DNA from: Calliopum simillimum
Taxonomy: Eukaryota; Arthropoda; Insecta; Diptera; Lauxaniidae
Length of the DNA: 64,000 nucleotides
Assembly (NCBI GenBank): GCA_951812925.1
Contig: OX638368.1
Span: forward strand, 3,162,001-3,226,000
Direction of reading: 5' to 3'
A model generated the notes under the pieces. That model was given only the letters and a program-made list of their open reading frames with translations. It was not told the DNA's origin and ran no database searches. Position 1 is the stretch's first letter; the number at the start of each line of letters is the position of its first letter. Shown piece by piece: positions 48,201 to 57,273 of this stretch. Both the position numbers and the translations under genes were made by a program.

Positions 48201-51200
48201 TAAAGTTTCAGCAAGTGTGACTTTCGGTGTGAACAGGTCTCGGTTCGCCGAGTAAGCAACCGTTGCATTTCCCATCCATTCTAATATGTCTGGCACACTT
48301 ATTGGATGATACTAATTTTTTAATTTTTTTGCCGAAATTCGAACAAAATCTACAAATTTTTAGTATTAATTGAAAGTTATAGCTCAATAACGGAAGCGGT
48401 TCCGTTATTGAGCTATAACTTTTGAGGTGGTTCAGCGAATTATTTGGAGCTTTCAGGATCTTTATTTAACATGGGTGTTTAGACGTAAGAAAAACCGTAT
48501 CCCGTTGATGTGTCTGATTCGCTAAATTCAGTACATCACCCTCGAAAAATGATTTTTGAAGATATTGGGGGAGGCGATCGAAAAATATCAGTTACGCAGG
48601 CTGAAAAATATTTCTGACATATCTAAATTGATAATTCGCGGTCCAAAGTACACATGTTTGAATAAAACCTTATTTTTTTTTTTGTCGTATAAGTTTTCTT
48701 TAGAACATAACGTTATATGCGAAACGGGCAAATTTTGAGTGCACTAAGAAGTGGTTAGGGATAGAAGGGAGAAAGACTTTAACACTTTATGTTTATAATT
48801 TCATAGTAAAATATTCAGATTTTTTTTTTTTTTTTTTTGAGCTATTCGTATAGAAGCTCTGTTTAAGTATCTGCATTAAATAGTTAAAACATAAAATTTT
48901 AAATTTAAACATGATTTTGAGCCCCGGGACATTGAGTGGTACTTTTTTTTTTGGAGTATCACCCATACCTACAAGAGTTTTTTTAATTTTTGACAATATT
49001 CCTAATTGTTTTTCATAAACTTTTCAAATTGCCAAATTTATTCTGAATTTCCACATTGTGTTTGGTTTTTAAGTTTCAATTTTAATATTCGATTTATTCT
49101 AAACTAGGTTCGCCTTGTGACCGAAATTCGACCACCTCATTTTTACTTTAAGTGGCACAGTCCATTTGAAAACAAAAAGGCCATATTATCGTTCCTTAAT
49201 ATTAACCCTATCTCCATACCGAATTTGATGAAAATCGATTGATCGGTTCAGCTGTGAGAGCGCATTTTCCATTTAAGGGCGTGGCATCCCCACTTCCAAC
49301 ATAAAAACTGCTTTGTACCGTGAAGGTAAGCTAGTACACTATCAATGGTACAACAAGTTTTATTTGGTGAAAGAAAGGGAGGAGGAAGGAAGGAGAGTCA
49401 AAGTTTTTCACATGTACATTACAAAACAAAAGCCATAAGTAACATAAGCCAATGTAGGCTACATATTGCATAGCATAGTTTTAGTTGTTGTGAATTAAAT
49501 TTAATTTTAGTCAACTTCATAGCATAATTTTAGGCCGCAGTATAAGTTTGGTCAGCAAATAAATTAATAGAGAACATAGCGAAAGTTTGTTTGGTTCAAT
49601 CAAGTAACATAAAACTTTACAAATAATTCTGCGGCAATAAGTTTAAATTGACCTTGTTGATCACAAGGAAAAACATAGTGACAGTTATAATGATCAAACC
49701 ATTCAAATCAACAGAATTTTCTTAGTTAACTATATAGTCCTATATATCGATACCTCCGATATTTTTAGTTATGCGTTCGTGGTGGGCTTCTTAAGGGTGT
49801 AAAGTACACCAAATGTACACTTATTTTTAGAAAATTGATAGGAGACGGTAGAACATGTAAAAAATAGCTGGCAGATTTAAAATAAGCACCGCTTGAAAAC
49901 TTCTTTTTGCGTTTGTTAAAAATTGCGGATAGGACTATTGCGTTCTAAGGTATTGATTGATGTGTAAATTGTTTTTTACTCACTTTATCGTTAGTGTCTT
50001 CCAGCTCAAGTATCCTGAATTCCAGAAGTTCATTTTGCTCGTGCAGCTCTTGTGCTTCAGCCTGTAGCTGATGTTCCTGGACTTCCAAATATTTAATACG
50101 TTTCATAAGCTCTTGAAACTTCATATTATTCGTGGCCTATGAAGAAAAGATAATACGTATTTAAAACAAAAACACAAAATAATGTAAGTAAATTTACTTA
50201 CCGCATTCATCTTTTTTTCAGTTTCCATTACTTGCTCCTTTGCTAATTTGCACTGTTCACGGAGTTCTGCATTCTCTTTATGCAGCACGTCCAAGTCTTT
50301 CTGAAGTTTTTCAAAGTCCGTCGAATAGTTGCGGAGCTTAAAAGACAATATGTAGAGAAGTTAGTTTGGTTTATTAAAAATTATAGTTCCACCCAAATAA
50401 TCTTCCAAAAATCTCGAAAAATCATCTAAAGAAAATATGCAGATCGTCTGTGTGAAGTTAATTAGATTGATCAGAAGTTATGTTTTTAAACCATCCATGT
50501 TAAGATTGTCACTTTGATCCCCCTAATGTCAGATTAAATTTCAGCATGAAGCCTTGGTTTTTATCTACAGGAGTTATGCCCCAGACAGACGACAGCTTAA
50601 ATCTAGATTATGGACATAGTAGTGCGAATCTTTTTATTGCATGACTTTAGGCATTTTTTAAATACATATTTGATAGACATTGACTCAAAGAAAATTTCCC
50701 AATTCAGAGTCCAAAAAGTTCTAATTAGCTTTTCTGATGCTTAACTCACTATTAATTTGATGTTTTTAGAATTTTTGGCCCCTGAATTGGGAAATTTTCT
50801 TTGAGTCGATGTCTATGAAATATGTATTTAAAAAATGCCTAAAATCATGCAATAAAAAGATTGCAATAAACGTCTATAATCTAGATTTAAGCTGTTTAAG
50901 GCTTTTGGGTTAATAAGCCATTTCGCTTTTTGCCTCTTTGATCTCGAAAAGTTGATCACCGGAGATTTATTTAGTGATTTACGACTGTTTTCAGATTTAA
51001 CTAACTTTTATTGCATGATGAATGAGATGAGTTACAGCTAAATCACTTCATAAATCTTTGGTGAAAACAGACTATTACTCTTCCATTCTCAAAAAAGAAA
51101 GTTGTTTTTGTAACTATTGTTCAACCCGTTGAAGGGTCTCTTGACTAAGCAGTGCGGCCTGTCATTGTCTTCATATACCTCGTGCCCTGATATTCGGATT

Positions 51201-52063
51201 AGTGTCATATTATTCCTTCTGAATAAGGTTCAGAGAAGTTCAAAGCACCCCCAGGCAAAATTTACTTGGATTGCACTTGGATTGCAAATGCCAAACGATT
51301 TTAAACTAAACAGAGGTTTTCAGAGAAAAGATTGCGATTCTTCTGAGCTACTTTCCACAAGCAGACAGTTTCATCCGACTAAATTATTACCCGGAATCAG
51401 AATACAATTTCACGTGTGATTTTTTCAGAAAAGTGGTGAACATTAAAATATTCGGGTATCCAGCAAAATATTTTTCAACTTACCGTTTGCCAAATATCTG
51501 TCACCTCTACACCATTGGATGGCGGTTGTGGGCTGATTGAAGGCGGTGCTGATGACAGAGCCGAATCAGAGTCCGAATTGTCAACCTTTATTGGAAATAC
51601 ACAAAATAAAAATAAAGAATTAATTAAAGTTATAAGATTCCTTTCATTGTTGTCATCTTCTTTTTACCTTTCCTTCTCTGAAGTCATGTGTGTAGTTGTG
51701 AGTTGTTCCAATAAAACGTTCCGTTAGCATGTGGTCATGTGGTAGAGAGTGAATGTCCTTTAAGTTTTCGCATTTCGGTGTTGTTTGTTTTATTGTACTA
51801 TTGTTAGTGTTGTGGTTGCTCAGCAAGCAAGTCATGTTATTGTTATCGTTGTTGATGCTGTTGTTGTTGTTGTTATTGTTGATACATTGTGATTGTTGTT
51901 GTTGTTGAATTTCAAGCACCGGTTCCTGTATCTTAAGTTTGCTATTGTGTGATGAAGTAAATGTTTTGATCGTTGTGTGTTTGAGATTGTTATTGTTGAG
52001 ATTCGTATTGTGTTGTAAATTTTTCGTATTGTTGATGAGCTCAAGATCCTTGAGTTGTTTCAT
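28855..52063 (-). CDS. Large coiled-coil protein, nine exons, about 1534 residues
   Basis: Minus strand exons: 52063-51668, 51585-51484, 50336-50202, 50136-49984, 33872-33630, 33570-33373, 32387-30390, 30320-29076 and 28989-28855, all with GT-AG borders and all introns phase 0. The protein opens with an Asn/Gln-rich segment, then short heptad coiled coils (exons 3-4, QNELLEFRILELED), a Ser/Thr-rich linker (exons 5-7 start), and about 450 residues of strong coiled coil in exon 7 starting near LESKLRIYESSGDLQVKRL and ending near TPSKRFKRED. Exon 8 adds an acidic Glu/Pro-rich stretch, a basic KRSRKHRKRIIKKR cluster and another helical part. A cytoskeletal or trafficking scaffold is plausible. 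I considered fly quick-to-court or JAKMIP-like proteins but cannot establish orthology. The ATG at 52063 directly follows TTTACAG, so it may be internal or follow a 5' UTR exon. Confidence 0.87.
33150..33330. repeat. 19-bp tandem repeat beside exon 6
   Basis: Diverged tandem units of GAAAAAGTCGAAAAATTTT occupy the intron start, ending about 45 bp from the donor site of exon 33570-33373 (donor at 33371-33372). Confidence 0.75.
33930..34441. mobile_element. Helitron-like element, copy 3
   Basis: Left part AAAATACAACGTCATTCTGT, shared middle CCCGGAATATTAAAAAGTTT and GCTGGAAAAATGTCCAATAC, right end CGGGCGAACGAAGTCGCTCC then CAACTAGT. About 180 bp at 34195-34380 differ from the copies at 3.4-4.1 kb and may be a later insertion. 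Confidence 0.7.
34442..35965. other. Intronic AT-rich stretch
   Basis: No gene, RNA or clear repeat boundary. 35270-35350 is GC-richer (CAGCGGGGGAAGAGGAGGAG) but has no supported frame. Confidence 0.4.
35966..36413. repeat. Mini-me-like module, copy 2, with expanded CAGC tract
   Basis: About 95% identical by eye to 37946-38377. Order: GAGCTTGCGCTTACAAT, TATGGGCGGTAGGCGTG, the tetranucleotide tract (36195-36289), core ACATGGCTATATCGACTCA, TCAAGAATATATATAC, tail TGAATATACCC. Frames with Pro-Ala-Ser-Gln runs across the tract are artefacts of the microsatellite. Confidence 0.8.
36195..36289. repeat. CAGC/CACC tetranucleotide microsatellite
   Basis: About 23 tetranucleotides, mostly CAGC with two CACC variants, grading into AGAC just before the mini-me core. 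Confidence 0.95.
36420..36494 (+). repeat. Left terminal repeat of a 4-kb composite
   Basis: GAGAGGGTGTCAGGAGGTCG and following bases to GATTTCCGATAAT are matched in inverse orientation at 40357-40431 with few differences over about 75 bp. Confidence 0.75.
36493..37320. repeat. Three related copies, two direct and one inverted
   Basis: The phrases GAGCACATATTTCAGAAGTA, GTATGTGGGTC, GGCGACAGAATGGGTTA and TTCTGAAAAAATTC occur at 36493-36690 (plus), 36790-36990 (plus) and 37077-37320 (minus). The second and third form an inverted repeat with arms of about 190 bp and a loop of about 90 bp. Confidence 0.8.
37435..38377. repeat. Full mini-me-like element, copy 3
   Basis: Begins with palindrome TTTGGCCTGGCCAAA, then AAATACCCTACACTGCAG, about three diverged 140-165 bp units of the TATGGGAGGTGCCACGCCC type, the CAGC/CACC tract (38171-38249), core GGACATGGCTATATCGACTC, and tail GGGTGTAGGGTATAAAA. 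The copy at 46470 starts with the same palindrome, so these are likely true ends. Confidence 0.8.
38171..38249. repeat. 12-bp higher-order microsatellite
   Basis: About 5.5 copies of CAGCCAGCCACC inside the mini-me copy. The homologous position at 36195 has a mostly pure CAGC tract, so the two expanded differently. Confidence 0.95.
38378..38945. other. Intronic AT-rich stretch between repeats
   Basis: No feature supported beyond AT-rich low complexity. Confidence 0.4.
38946..40350. repeat. Large foldback element, arms of about 550-650 bp
   Basis: The left arm (38946-about 39600) and right arm (about 39802-40350) are inverted copies, from outer AGTGGAGTGCCT/GGCACTCCACT to inner TATTAAGGATTTGGTGCAAT/CATTGCACTAAAACCTTAAT. 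Arms differ by scattered substitutions and small indels. The spacer is about 200 bp. No transposase. Matching frames on opposite strands arise from the symmetry. Confidence 0.85.
40357..40431 (-). repeat. Right terminal repeat of a 4-kb composite
   Basis: Inverse partner of 36420-36494. It lies six bases outside the right arm of the foldback at 38946-40350. Confidence 0.75.
40432..40952. other. Intronic AT-rich stretch
   Basis: No supported feature. Confidence 0.4.
40953..41240. repeat. Three diverged AAAGTRGGCGTGGCA units
   Basis: TCGTTAAAAAGTAGGCGTGG starts units at about 40950, 41088 and a shorter third near 41211 (AAATAGTGGGCGTGGCA). Units share CCTACC-AATTTCAT and ATAGC-T-ATA phrases and relate to the 424-bp family at 27298-28330. 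Confidence 0.75.
41241..41450. repeat. GTACGA-rich and CACGTGA-rich patch
   Basis: A cluster of GTACGAAAAGTACGAGGTACG-like heptamers followed by several AATTCACGTAC/ATTCACGTGAT motifs. The two sub-motifs alternate in both orientations. No ORF. Confidence 0.7.
41451..42659. other. Intronic stretch without supported features
   Basis: AT-rich; no coding or RNA signal recognised. Confidence 0.4.
42660..43147. repeat. Mini-me-like element, copy 4
   Basis: Two TATGGGAGG units, then a short AGACAGACAGACG tract, core ACATGGCTATATCGACTCAG, TCAAGAATATATCG, and tail GGGTGTAGGGTATAAAA. The tetranucleotide tract is unexpanded here and the part after the core is shortened. Confidence 0.75.
43148..43639. 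other. Intronic AT-rich stretch
   Basis: No supported feature. Confidence 0.4.
43640..43935 (-). promoter_or_regulatory. GC-richer island, possible internal promoter
   Basis: This patch stands out from the AT-rich intron: it has several CG-rich motifs (AACGCGCGCTT, GTAGCGCGCC, GGCCGCGTTA) and no match to the repeats listed. On the minus strand TTCATTCAGTGC at about 43760-43771 fits an insect initiator (TCAGT). It lies upstream of exon 5 of the coiled-coil gene, so it could start a shorter isoform. Evidence is compositional only. Confidence 0.25.
43953..44568. mobile_element. TIR element with TACA target duplication
   Basis: Ends CTCAGGGAAAAA and TTTTTCCCTGAG are inverted; similarity continues imperfectly for about 40 bp (TGTTGATTCAATAGAT against the inverted TGTAGATTCAATGTCA). 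TACA flanks both ends (43949-43952 and 44569-44572). The interior has repeated TTTTGATTTAA and GTTGATTCAAA phrases and no transposase. A 4-bp duplication would suit Chapaev-like DNA transposons, but the superfamily is not proven. Confidence 0.7.
44573..46469. other. Intronic stretch without supported genes
   Basis: AT-rich. It has long A runs at about 46317-46330 and adjoining C runs at 46348-46364. No gene or element boundary recognised. Confidence 0.4.
46470..47275. repeat. Mini-me-like element, copy 5
   Basis: Starts with TTTGGCCTGGCCAAA as at 37435, has two to three diverged GGGAGG-CCACG units, then a short AGACAGACG tract, a mutated core, GGTGACGCTGATCAAGAATA and a TATACGTATATAG tract. 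It carries a 125-bp MITE insertion at 46587-46711. Confidence 0.75.
46587..46711. mobile_element. 125-bp hAT MITE with perfect 8-bp target duplication
   Basis: Termini CAGTGGTCGGCAAA and, inverted, CAGTGGCCGGCAGG. Flanked on both sides by ATTTACTA (46579-46586 and 46712-46719). The undisturbed family sequence elsewhere reads GCATTTACTATTTTTAGTGT, so the empty site is visible in sister copies. An 8-bp duplication with CAGTGG ends fits hAT. No ORF. Confidence 0.92.
47502..48120. mobile_element. Helitron-like element with internal 140-bp tandem repeats
   Basis: Left end TCTATTATATAAAAATGAAA after A; right end ATGGGCGAACGAAGTCGC then CAGCTAG before T. Three units of about 140 bp, each with AAAATGCTATATCTCT, begin near 47675, 47815 and 47955. 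Non-autonomous. Confidence 0.72.
48373..48422. repeat. Perfect 23-bp palindrome with 4-base loop
   Basis: AAAGTTATAGCTCAATAACG and three further bases pair perfectly with 48400-48422 around the loop GCGG. Confidence 0.95.
48423..49983. other. Intron stretch upstream of exon 4 border
   Basis: AT-rich with a long T run at 48818-48838. No gene supported. Confidence 0.4.
49984..52063 (-). other. 5' exon cluster of the coiled-coil gene
   Basis: Four exons listed in the gene entry lie here. The first (52063-51668) encodes an Asn/Gln-rich low-complexity part (NNNNNNNS, QQQQQSQ). Exon 2 (51585-51484) has the Asp/Ser run DNSDSDSALSSAPPS. Exons 3 and 4 give two short coiled coils. The intron 50337-51483 contains an inverted-repeat element at 50593-50894. 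Confidence 0.8.
50593..50894. repeat. Inverted-repeat element inside intron 2
   Basis: Arms 50593-50722 and 50768-50894 (outer CAGCTTAAATCTAGATTAT, inner AATTTCCCAATTCAG and its complement) with a loop of about 45 bp. Few mismatches. No ORF. Confidence 0.8.
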
Positions 52064-52298
52064 CTGTAAATTATAAAAGCAACAATAATTTAGTCAATAA
52101 AAAATTTGCGAAATAAATTCAATTAATTTAATAATATCCATGACTTTTAAACACCTTTGAATTTTTCTTACTTGCAAATAAGATAAAAGACCAAATTAAA
52201 TATTTATTCACCCTTACACCTTAAGTAGATTGTACTTAGCTTGGTGAAAGACAACCATAAGCGCTATCTACACAGAGCGAAGAAAAAAAGCATAACTT

Positions 52299-52443
52299 GC
52301 GTTGCTAAATGAGTTTCTACCACGTTCGTGAGAGTTTTAACTAGGTTTTGTTGCGTTTTGGATTTAACAATGCTCCAAGATCATATTTGTATGGTGCGTT
52401 GCTAAATCACTCACGAACGTGGTCGAATCTTATTTAGCAACGC
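52299..52443. repeat. Short inverted-repeat element
   Basis: 52299-52334 (GCGTTGCTAAATGAG, CCACGTTCGTGAG) is inverted at 52409-52443 (CTCACGAACGTGG, TATTTAGCAACGC). About 75 bp of unrelated DNA forms the loop. Likely a small MITE just upstream of exon 1 of the coiled-coil gene. Confidence 0.75.
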
Positions 52444-52460
52444 TAGTTGCCAAACGTAGA

Positions 52461-52560
52461 ATCAAAAGTGCTCCATTGGTTTTTTTGGAATAAAAAAAAA
52501 AAAATTCCATAGATATTGGTTTTAAGAGTCCTTCTAACTTTTGAGTCGGTTTGTGCGTAA
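52461..52560. repeat. Dispersed repeat, partner at 59076-59175
   Basis: Shares AGAATCAAAAGTG, CATTGGTTT and TTTTAAGAGTCCTTCTAACT in order with 59076-59175 on the same strand. It adjoins the mariner-like pseudogene and could be its flank. Confidence 0.65.
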
Positions 52561-52599
52561 TACAAAATTGAACCGGTCTAAGTTACAGTGTTCACTTGT

Positions 52600-53551
52600 T
52601 AGGCGACTACTGAATAAAATAGTGGCCACAGGTCTTCTATTAGGACGTTAACAACAGTTACAAATCAAATTTCATTTGCAGTACTTTTACTCTTCCGAAG
52701 TTCTGATTTCATTAGAGCTCAATATCTCACAATAGGTCGAAGCTCTGGGCAGTTAGGTGGATTTGCATTTTTGGAAACAAAATTTACATTATTGCTATTG
52801 TACCATTCTATGGTGGCTCTAGAGTAATGAGATGTTGCTAAATTAGGCCAGAACATTGCAGTACTTCCGTACTCACGAATAAATGGCAAAAGACGTTTTT
52901 CAAGGCATTCATCAATATAAATTTTCGAGTTAATTGTGCCCTGTGTTACAAAAAAACTGCTTCTCAGACCGCAAGTGCATATGGCCTGCCAAACCATATA
53001 TGTACTGCTTGGGAAATTTTGTAATTTTCTTCTCTTTAAATTTGCTCTGTACCTGCCCCTTTTTCGAACAGGTATAAAATTCGTGTCCTGGTAGCAGTTT
53101 AAAATCTGCCACTACGTATGTTTCATCGTCCATTATGCAGCAGTCAAATTTAGTCAGGTAACCGACATATAACTTTCAAGCTCGCTTTTGAGCCTCTAAC
53201 TGCTTTTCATCGGAACGGTCTGGTACTTTTCGAACTCTGTAGGTCTTTAGCTTAAGTTTTTTCCTTTGGTCTATTTATAGAAGATTTTGAGATTCCTGCT
53301 CTGGCAGCCATATCTCGTTCTGAAGTGTTTGGATTCTGTTTAAAAAGGCGCTTCAACTTTTTCACCAACTATGGGCCTATACTGGCTTTTCTACCTGAAC
53401 CCTTTTTTCGCGTAATAAGTTGACCCTTTCTATAATTCGAAATAACCCTTTGGATAGTGATTTTTGATGCACCTGCTTATTTAGCTATGGCTGGTTTTTG
53501 CAGGTAAGTGTACAAAATGAGTTCGCGCTTTTTTTCTTGATTGCTAGACAT
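52600..53551 (-). pseudogene. Dead mariner/Tc1-superfamily transposase
   Basis: Minus strand, from ATG at 53551 (MSSNQEKKREL, then a helix-turn-helix-like AKKAG/ITIQRVISN area and a GSGRKA-type linker) to the DDE region: MVWQAICTCGLRSSF, FWPNLATSHYSRATIEWY, NNVNFVSKNANPPNCPELRP, then RY-stop-ALMKSELRK where the family has a Trp. Several frameshifts and stops break the frame. The FWP-LA-HYS and NPPNCPE-RPIE-YW motifs place it in the IS630-Tc1-mariner superfamily. The second catalytic Asp appears changed to Asn (FWPNLA). Inactive. Confidence 0.82.
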
Positions 53552-53575
53552 CTTTATCTTTTGAAGTTTGTTTAA

Positions 53576-56500
53576 CAAGTGTTATATATTTTTAATCGTC
53601 ATGTTATATAGGAAAAAAAATCACCCATATTTCGACCTGCACGATCATCAGGTAAAGCATAATCTTAAAGAATAAAAATATCAAATTTTTCTGGGGCAGT
53701 CCTTAGCAAAACGAAGAAGACAACAAAATGTCGATCAAAGTCCCAAAACTATCTAGAAGAAAGTCAGGGCTAACTGGGTTAAGAAAAACGCTAAAAGTTC
53801 TCAAACACAAACTTTAACATTTTGCACATTGATATTTTTAATCTAAGTTATATAAAAGAAACCACTACAAGGTTTATTATTGCGGCTGCAAGAAACAAAT
53901 AAACTTGAAACTCGCCCCCAAGACACACTGCCTTTCAGTCTGGTTCTATTGAACTAGAAAAAGTGCTGAGTTGAAGGTGAAGTGGCTAATTTCATTATTA
54001 ATGAAATAGATTTCATGACTTGTGCTTCAAATGTTGCTTTGTTGGTGTTGTTGTTGTTGTTGCATCTCGTGACAATGCAAGATTACAAGTGTCTGCCTGC
54101 AACACAATGCAACTGACGGTTTCACGTTTTTATGCTGCGCAAAGTTTAACTTTCGGTTTAACATTCGTATTTAGAGCAATTTTATGTGCGAAACTGATTT
54201 TCAAATTGGATGCTGCTGCACATGCACTTCATATGCATTTTAATTTTAAATATTTGTAGCGAACTCTTTTTCTCTTTTTTCATTTTTGAATTGCGTGCTG
54301 AAAATGGGCCAAAAAAACAGTACTCAAGTGTTAATGAAATACAAAGAAAAAAGAGGCGTCGTGCAAAGTCATGTCCATGGTGTCAAAAACATAAAAATGG
54401 AACAAACTTATTTTCACGAAAAAAAAAAATAAAAAAAAAGATCTAACAGAATTCAATTTTGCTCAATTTCTCGACTTTCTTCTACACACCGACGAATTCT
54501 TTATTGTCCAGCACTGTGTGTTATTTGCACACATTAGTTACTAATTTATTTAAACATAAATTTTAAAAGCAGAAAAAAACAATTTAATTGTTAACACTTA
54601 ATTCATACAGCAGCCGCAGCAGCAGCTTTTGTTGACACTTGAGGCTTTTTCTTGCGTTTCTCTGCTTTCTGGCTTTTACCAGAGTTTATTAATACATCAA
54701 TAATGTTATATGACCTTAATTCATGAAATGTAAGAAAAAGCAAAAAAAAAAGCAAGAAAATAAACAAAATTTTTTTGTTTTTACAAAAAAACCCAAAAGT
54801 AAAATTTTACAGTTTTTCGGTGTTGCTTTTTAGTGTTTTGTTATTTTTTTTTTTTTAATTTTTTGTATATTTCTATGTTAAAAACAATATAAGTACATAC
54901 TCTACCAAACTGTAGTAATATGTAACCCATAAGTATTGGCTTTTTGTATTGTAAATCTAAATTGGCACAACCTTCACTTTATGCTTAGGTGGTTACTGCA
55001 TTTATAGGTTAAAGTGATTGCGTAAAAATTATCGCATAGCAACATTTGAATTGTATCCTTTTGTTGAAATGGTTTATGTTGTAAATTGCATTGGACTTTT
55101 AGTCGCTTTTATACTGGATGGTTGGAACTTTCTGCATGATTCCCGTTATGACATATCTATTCAACACTTTTAGTTATCGTAAAAGATTTTCTTCCTTGAC
55201 TCTAGTAGTTTCATTAATACTAAAATAGCGCAGTGGTATTTCGGCGCAAAAAAGCGATTTTTAACCACTAAATTTCAAAAATCTAATGATGCAGTTTTAT
55301 AGAGAAATGTTTCATTACAAAGGTCGTTTATATTTTTTCTTCAAAAAAAAAAAGAGCCGAATGAGGTTGTACATGTGAAACTGATTAACTTTTTCATACC
55401 AATCAGTGAACTATAGGTTTTTTTTTAGCCATCATTGAGGCACAAAGTCCTTTTTCACACTTGCAAAATTAAAGTTTTTGTTTAAGGTATTTGATAAAGA
55501 AAATATCAGCGAAAATAACGTTATAGTTAGTTTTAATAAAAAACAAACGGCGGGTGAGCCGTATCCAGTCAAAATCAAAGTTTGTGAGAAACATTTTGAA
55601 TGTATGTACCCGTCACACAAAGGGGTATTGTATGCGCTATTACACATCTAATTGAAAAAAAAAAAAAAATGTTTGAAGTCCCGCATTTTATGATACCGTT
55701 TTAAAGATAATTAAATTCTGCGTCACAAACAATAAAAATTGTTGACCTAACATTACTAATTGAAAAGTTATACGCGGTTAAAGATTGACTTTTTTGCTTT
55801 CGTTCGCGCGCAGTGAAAAATTTGAATTTTTTGGCTTTTTTAAAATATATTTTTATTAAAAAAAAAGTTTTAATGAAACCTTCAATTTCAGCTGATTGTG
55901 GTTCTTACTGCATAAAAGTTTTCTTGGGTAAGTGTTTAAAAAATTTTTTTTTATGTATATTAAATATGTGTTTAAAAATCAAGGTTTTTTATTATTCAAG
56001 TAGGGTTAAAGTATTTTTGGGTGTGCACGATATTCATCTAGTTATGATTTTCATTAACTATAGACTGTTCATAATGAGTGTTTAAAATTTAGTTGTGCCA
56101 TTTTGTGCACTTTTGGAATTATTAAACTTTTTGTAAGAGATCTCCAGTCGCTTTAATCATAAGAAGCAAGTGCAGCCACCAACAATGCAATGATTTTTTT
56201 TGCCTTTTGTTTTGTTTTTCTTCTTAAATTTTGATGGACCCTTTTAGTTCAGGTATTTTTGTAAAACAAAAGTGGGTTTTGTTTTGTGGAAAAATGTTTT
56301 GTTATGTTTTTGTTCGTAAGTCTTAAATTAAGTGAATTTTGGCTATATACATAGCATATAGTTGTTCCAAAAGTGAGCTCAAACAAAAATATTTATATTT
56401 TAATAAAGTGTAGACATTTAAGTTACTTTCTATGAAAAAAAAGGTTACGCGTTTTTGCGCGGCTGTGAGAAATTTTCATTTTTTTAAGGCAAACTGACAT

Positions 56501-57273
56501 GTCCAACATGCAAGAAAGTGGAGCAAAAAATAAATAAAAAGTTAAATGCAGACATATAGAAAGACAATTACCACCAAAAATCTGCAAGAGGACGTCAATA
56601 AAGTACGCTGAGTTTCTTAAAAATTTTTGAAGGTCATTAAGCGCTCATCGCCGTTTTATGCAAAATCTCGGCTTAGTACAGTTTTTATTTTATTACGATT
56701 TAAGAAATGCTCGGAATGAGTCGTCCGATATATCAAATTTTTTGTCTTGAGTCAAGGTACATAAAAATATTATATTTCGAATTTAAAATCAATCATATAT
56801 TGTTGGTTTAGATAAAAAAACTCACAGAAAACATAATTTCGATATTTCGGCCTACTGTAAAACTCTTAAACCACATCTTGGAAAAAATTTTTTTCATAAG
56901 TTTATCATAAAATCATGCAAGAAACAATTTTCTATTGTATCTTAACCCATTATATCCTGTTTTTATGAGTCTTCTTGACCCTTTTATCCAAAAACTTGGT
57001 TAAAATGGGTTAAAATATTCTACAAAAATATTCTTAAAAAAATTTCACTAGGGGTCATCGAACACAGAAATTCTTAAAACTTCAGAAAAAATGCGAAAAA
57101 AATTTTATGACAATTTTCAATTTCCGTTTTTTATTGCTATTGAAAAAAATGTCTCTACATATTATACAACTGCATAAATTTTATACTTTTTTATGCATAA
57201 TTAACTAAAAAAATAAGTTATTGTAACCCTCAATAGTCTGGACGATTTAATATCGTGTTTTGGTATCAAATAC
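53576..57273. other. Stretch without a supported gene
   Basis: Lies upstream of the first modelled exon of the coiled-coil gene and may hold its promoter and a 5' UTR exon. A GTTGTT run occurs at about 54040-54065. At about 54600-54720 the minus strand shows a short open Lys-rich then poly-Ala frame without clear borders. 56630-56780 is the partner of the repeat at 5590. Confidence 0.4.
56630..56780. repeat. Dispersed repeat, partner at 5590-5765
   Basis: Shares CTCGGAATGAGTCGTCCGAT, TTGTCTTGAGTCAAGGTA and CAGTTTTTAT with the copy at 5590, same orientation. Confidence 0.65.

Larger units (their letters stand above)
33873..49983 (-). other. 16.1-kb intron of the coiled-coil gene
   Basis: The intron between exon 4 (ending LEDTNDK) and exon 5 (starting WSQQNPAS). 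It is almost entirely repeats: Helitron-like copies, mini-me modules, inverted-repeat elements and a TIR element, listed separately. No exon or nested gene was found in it, but a GC-richer patch at 43640-43930 could hold an internal promoter. Confidence 0.75.

Noticed and set aside
54600..54720. Minus-strand Lys-rich then poly-Ala open segment
   Set aside because: About 40 codons with no clear acceptor, start or homolog; the poly-Ala part is a GCT/GCA repeat.
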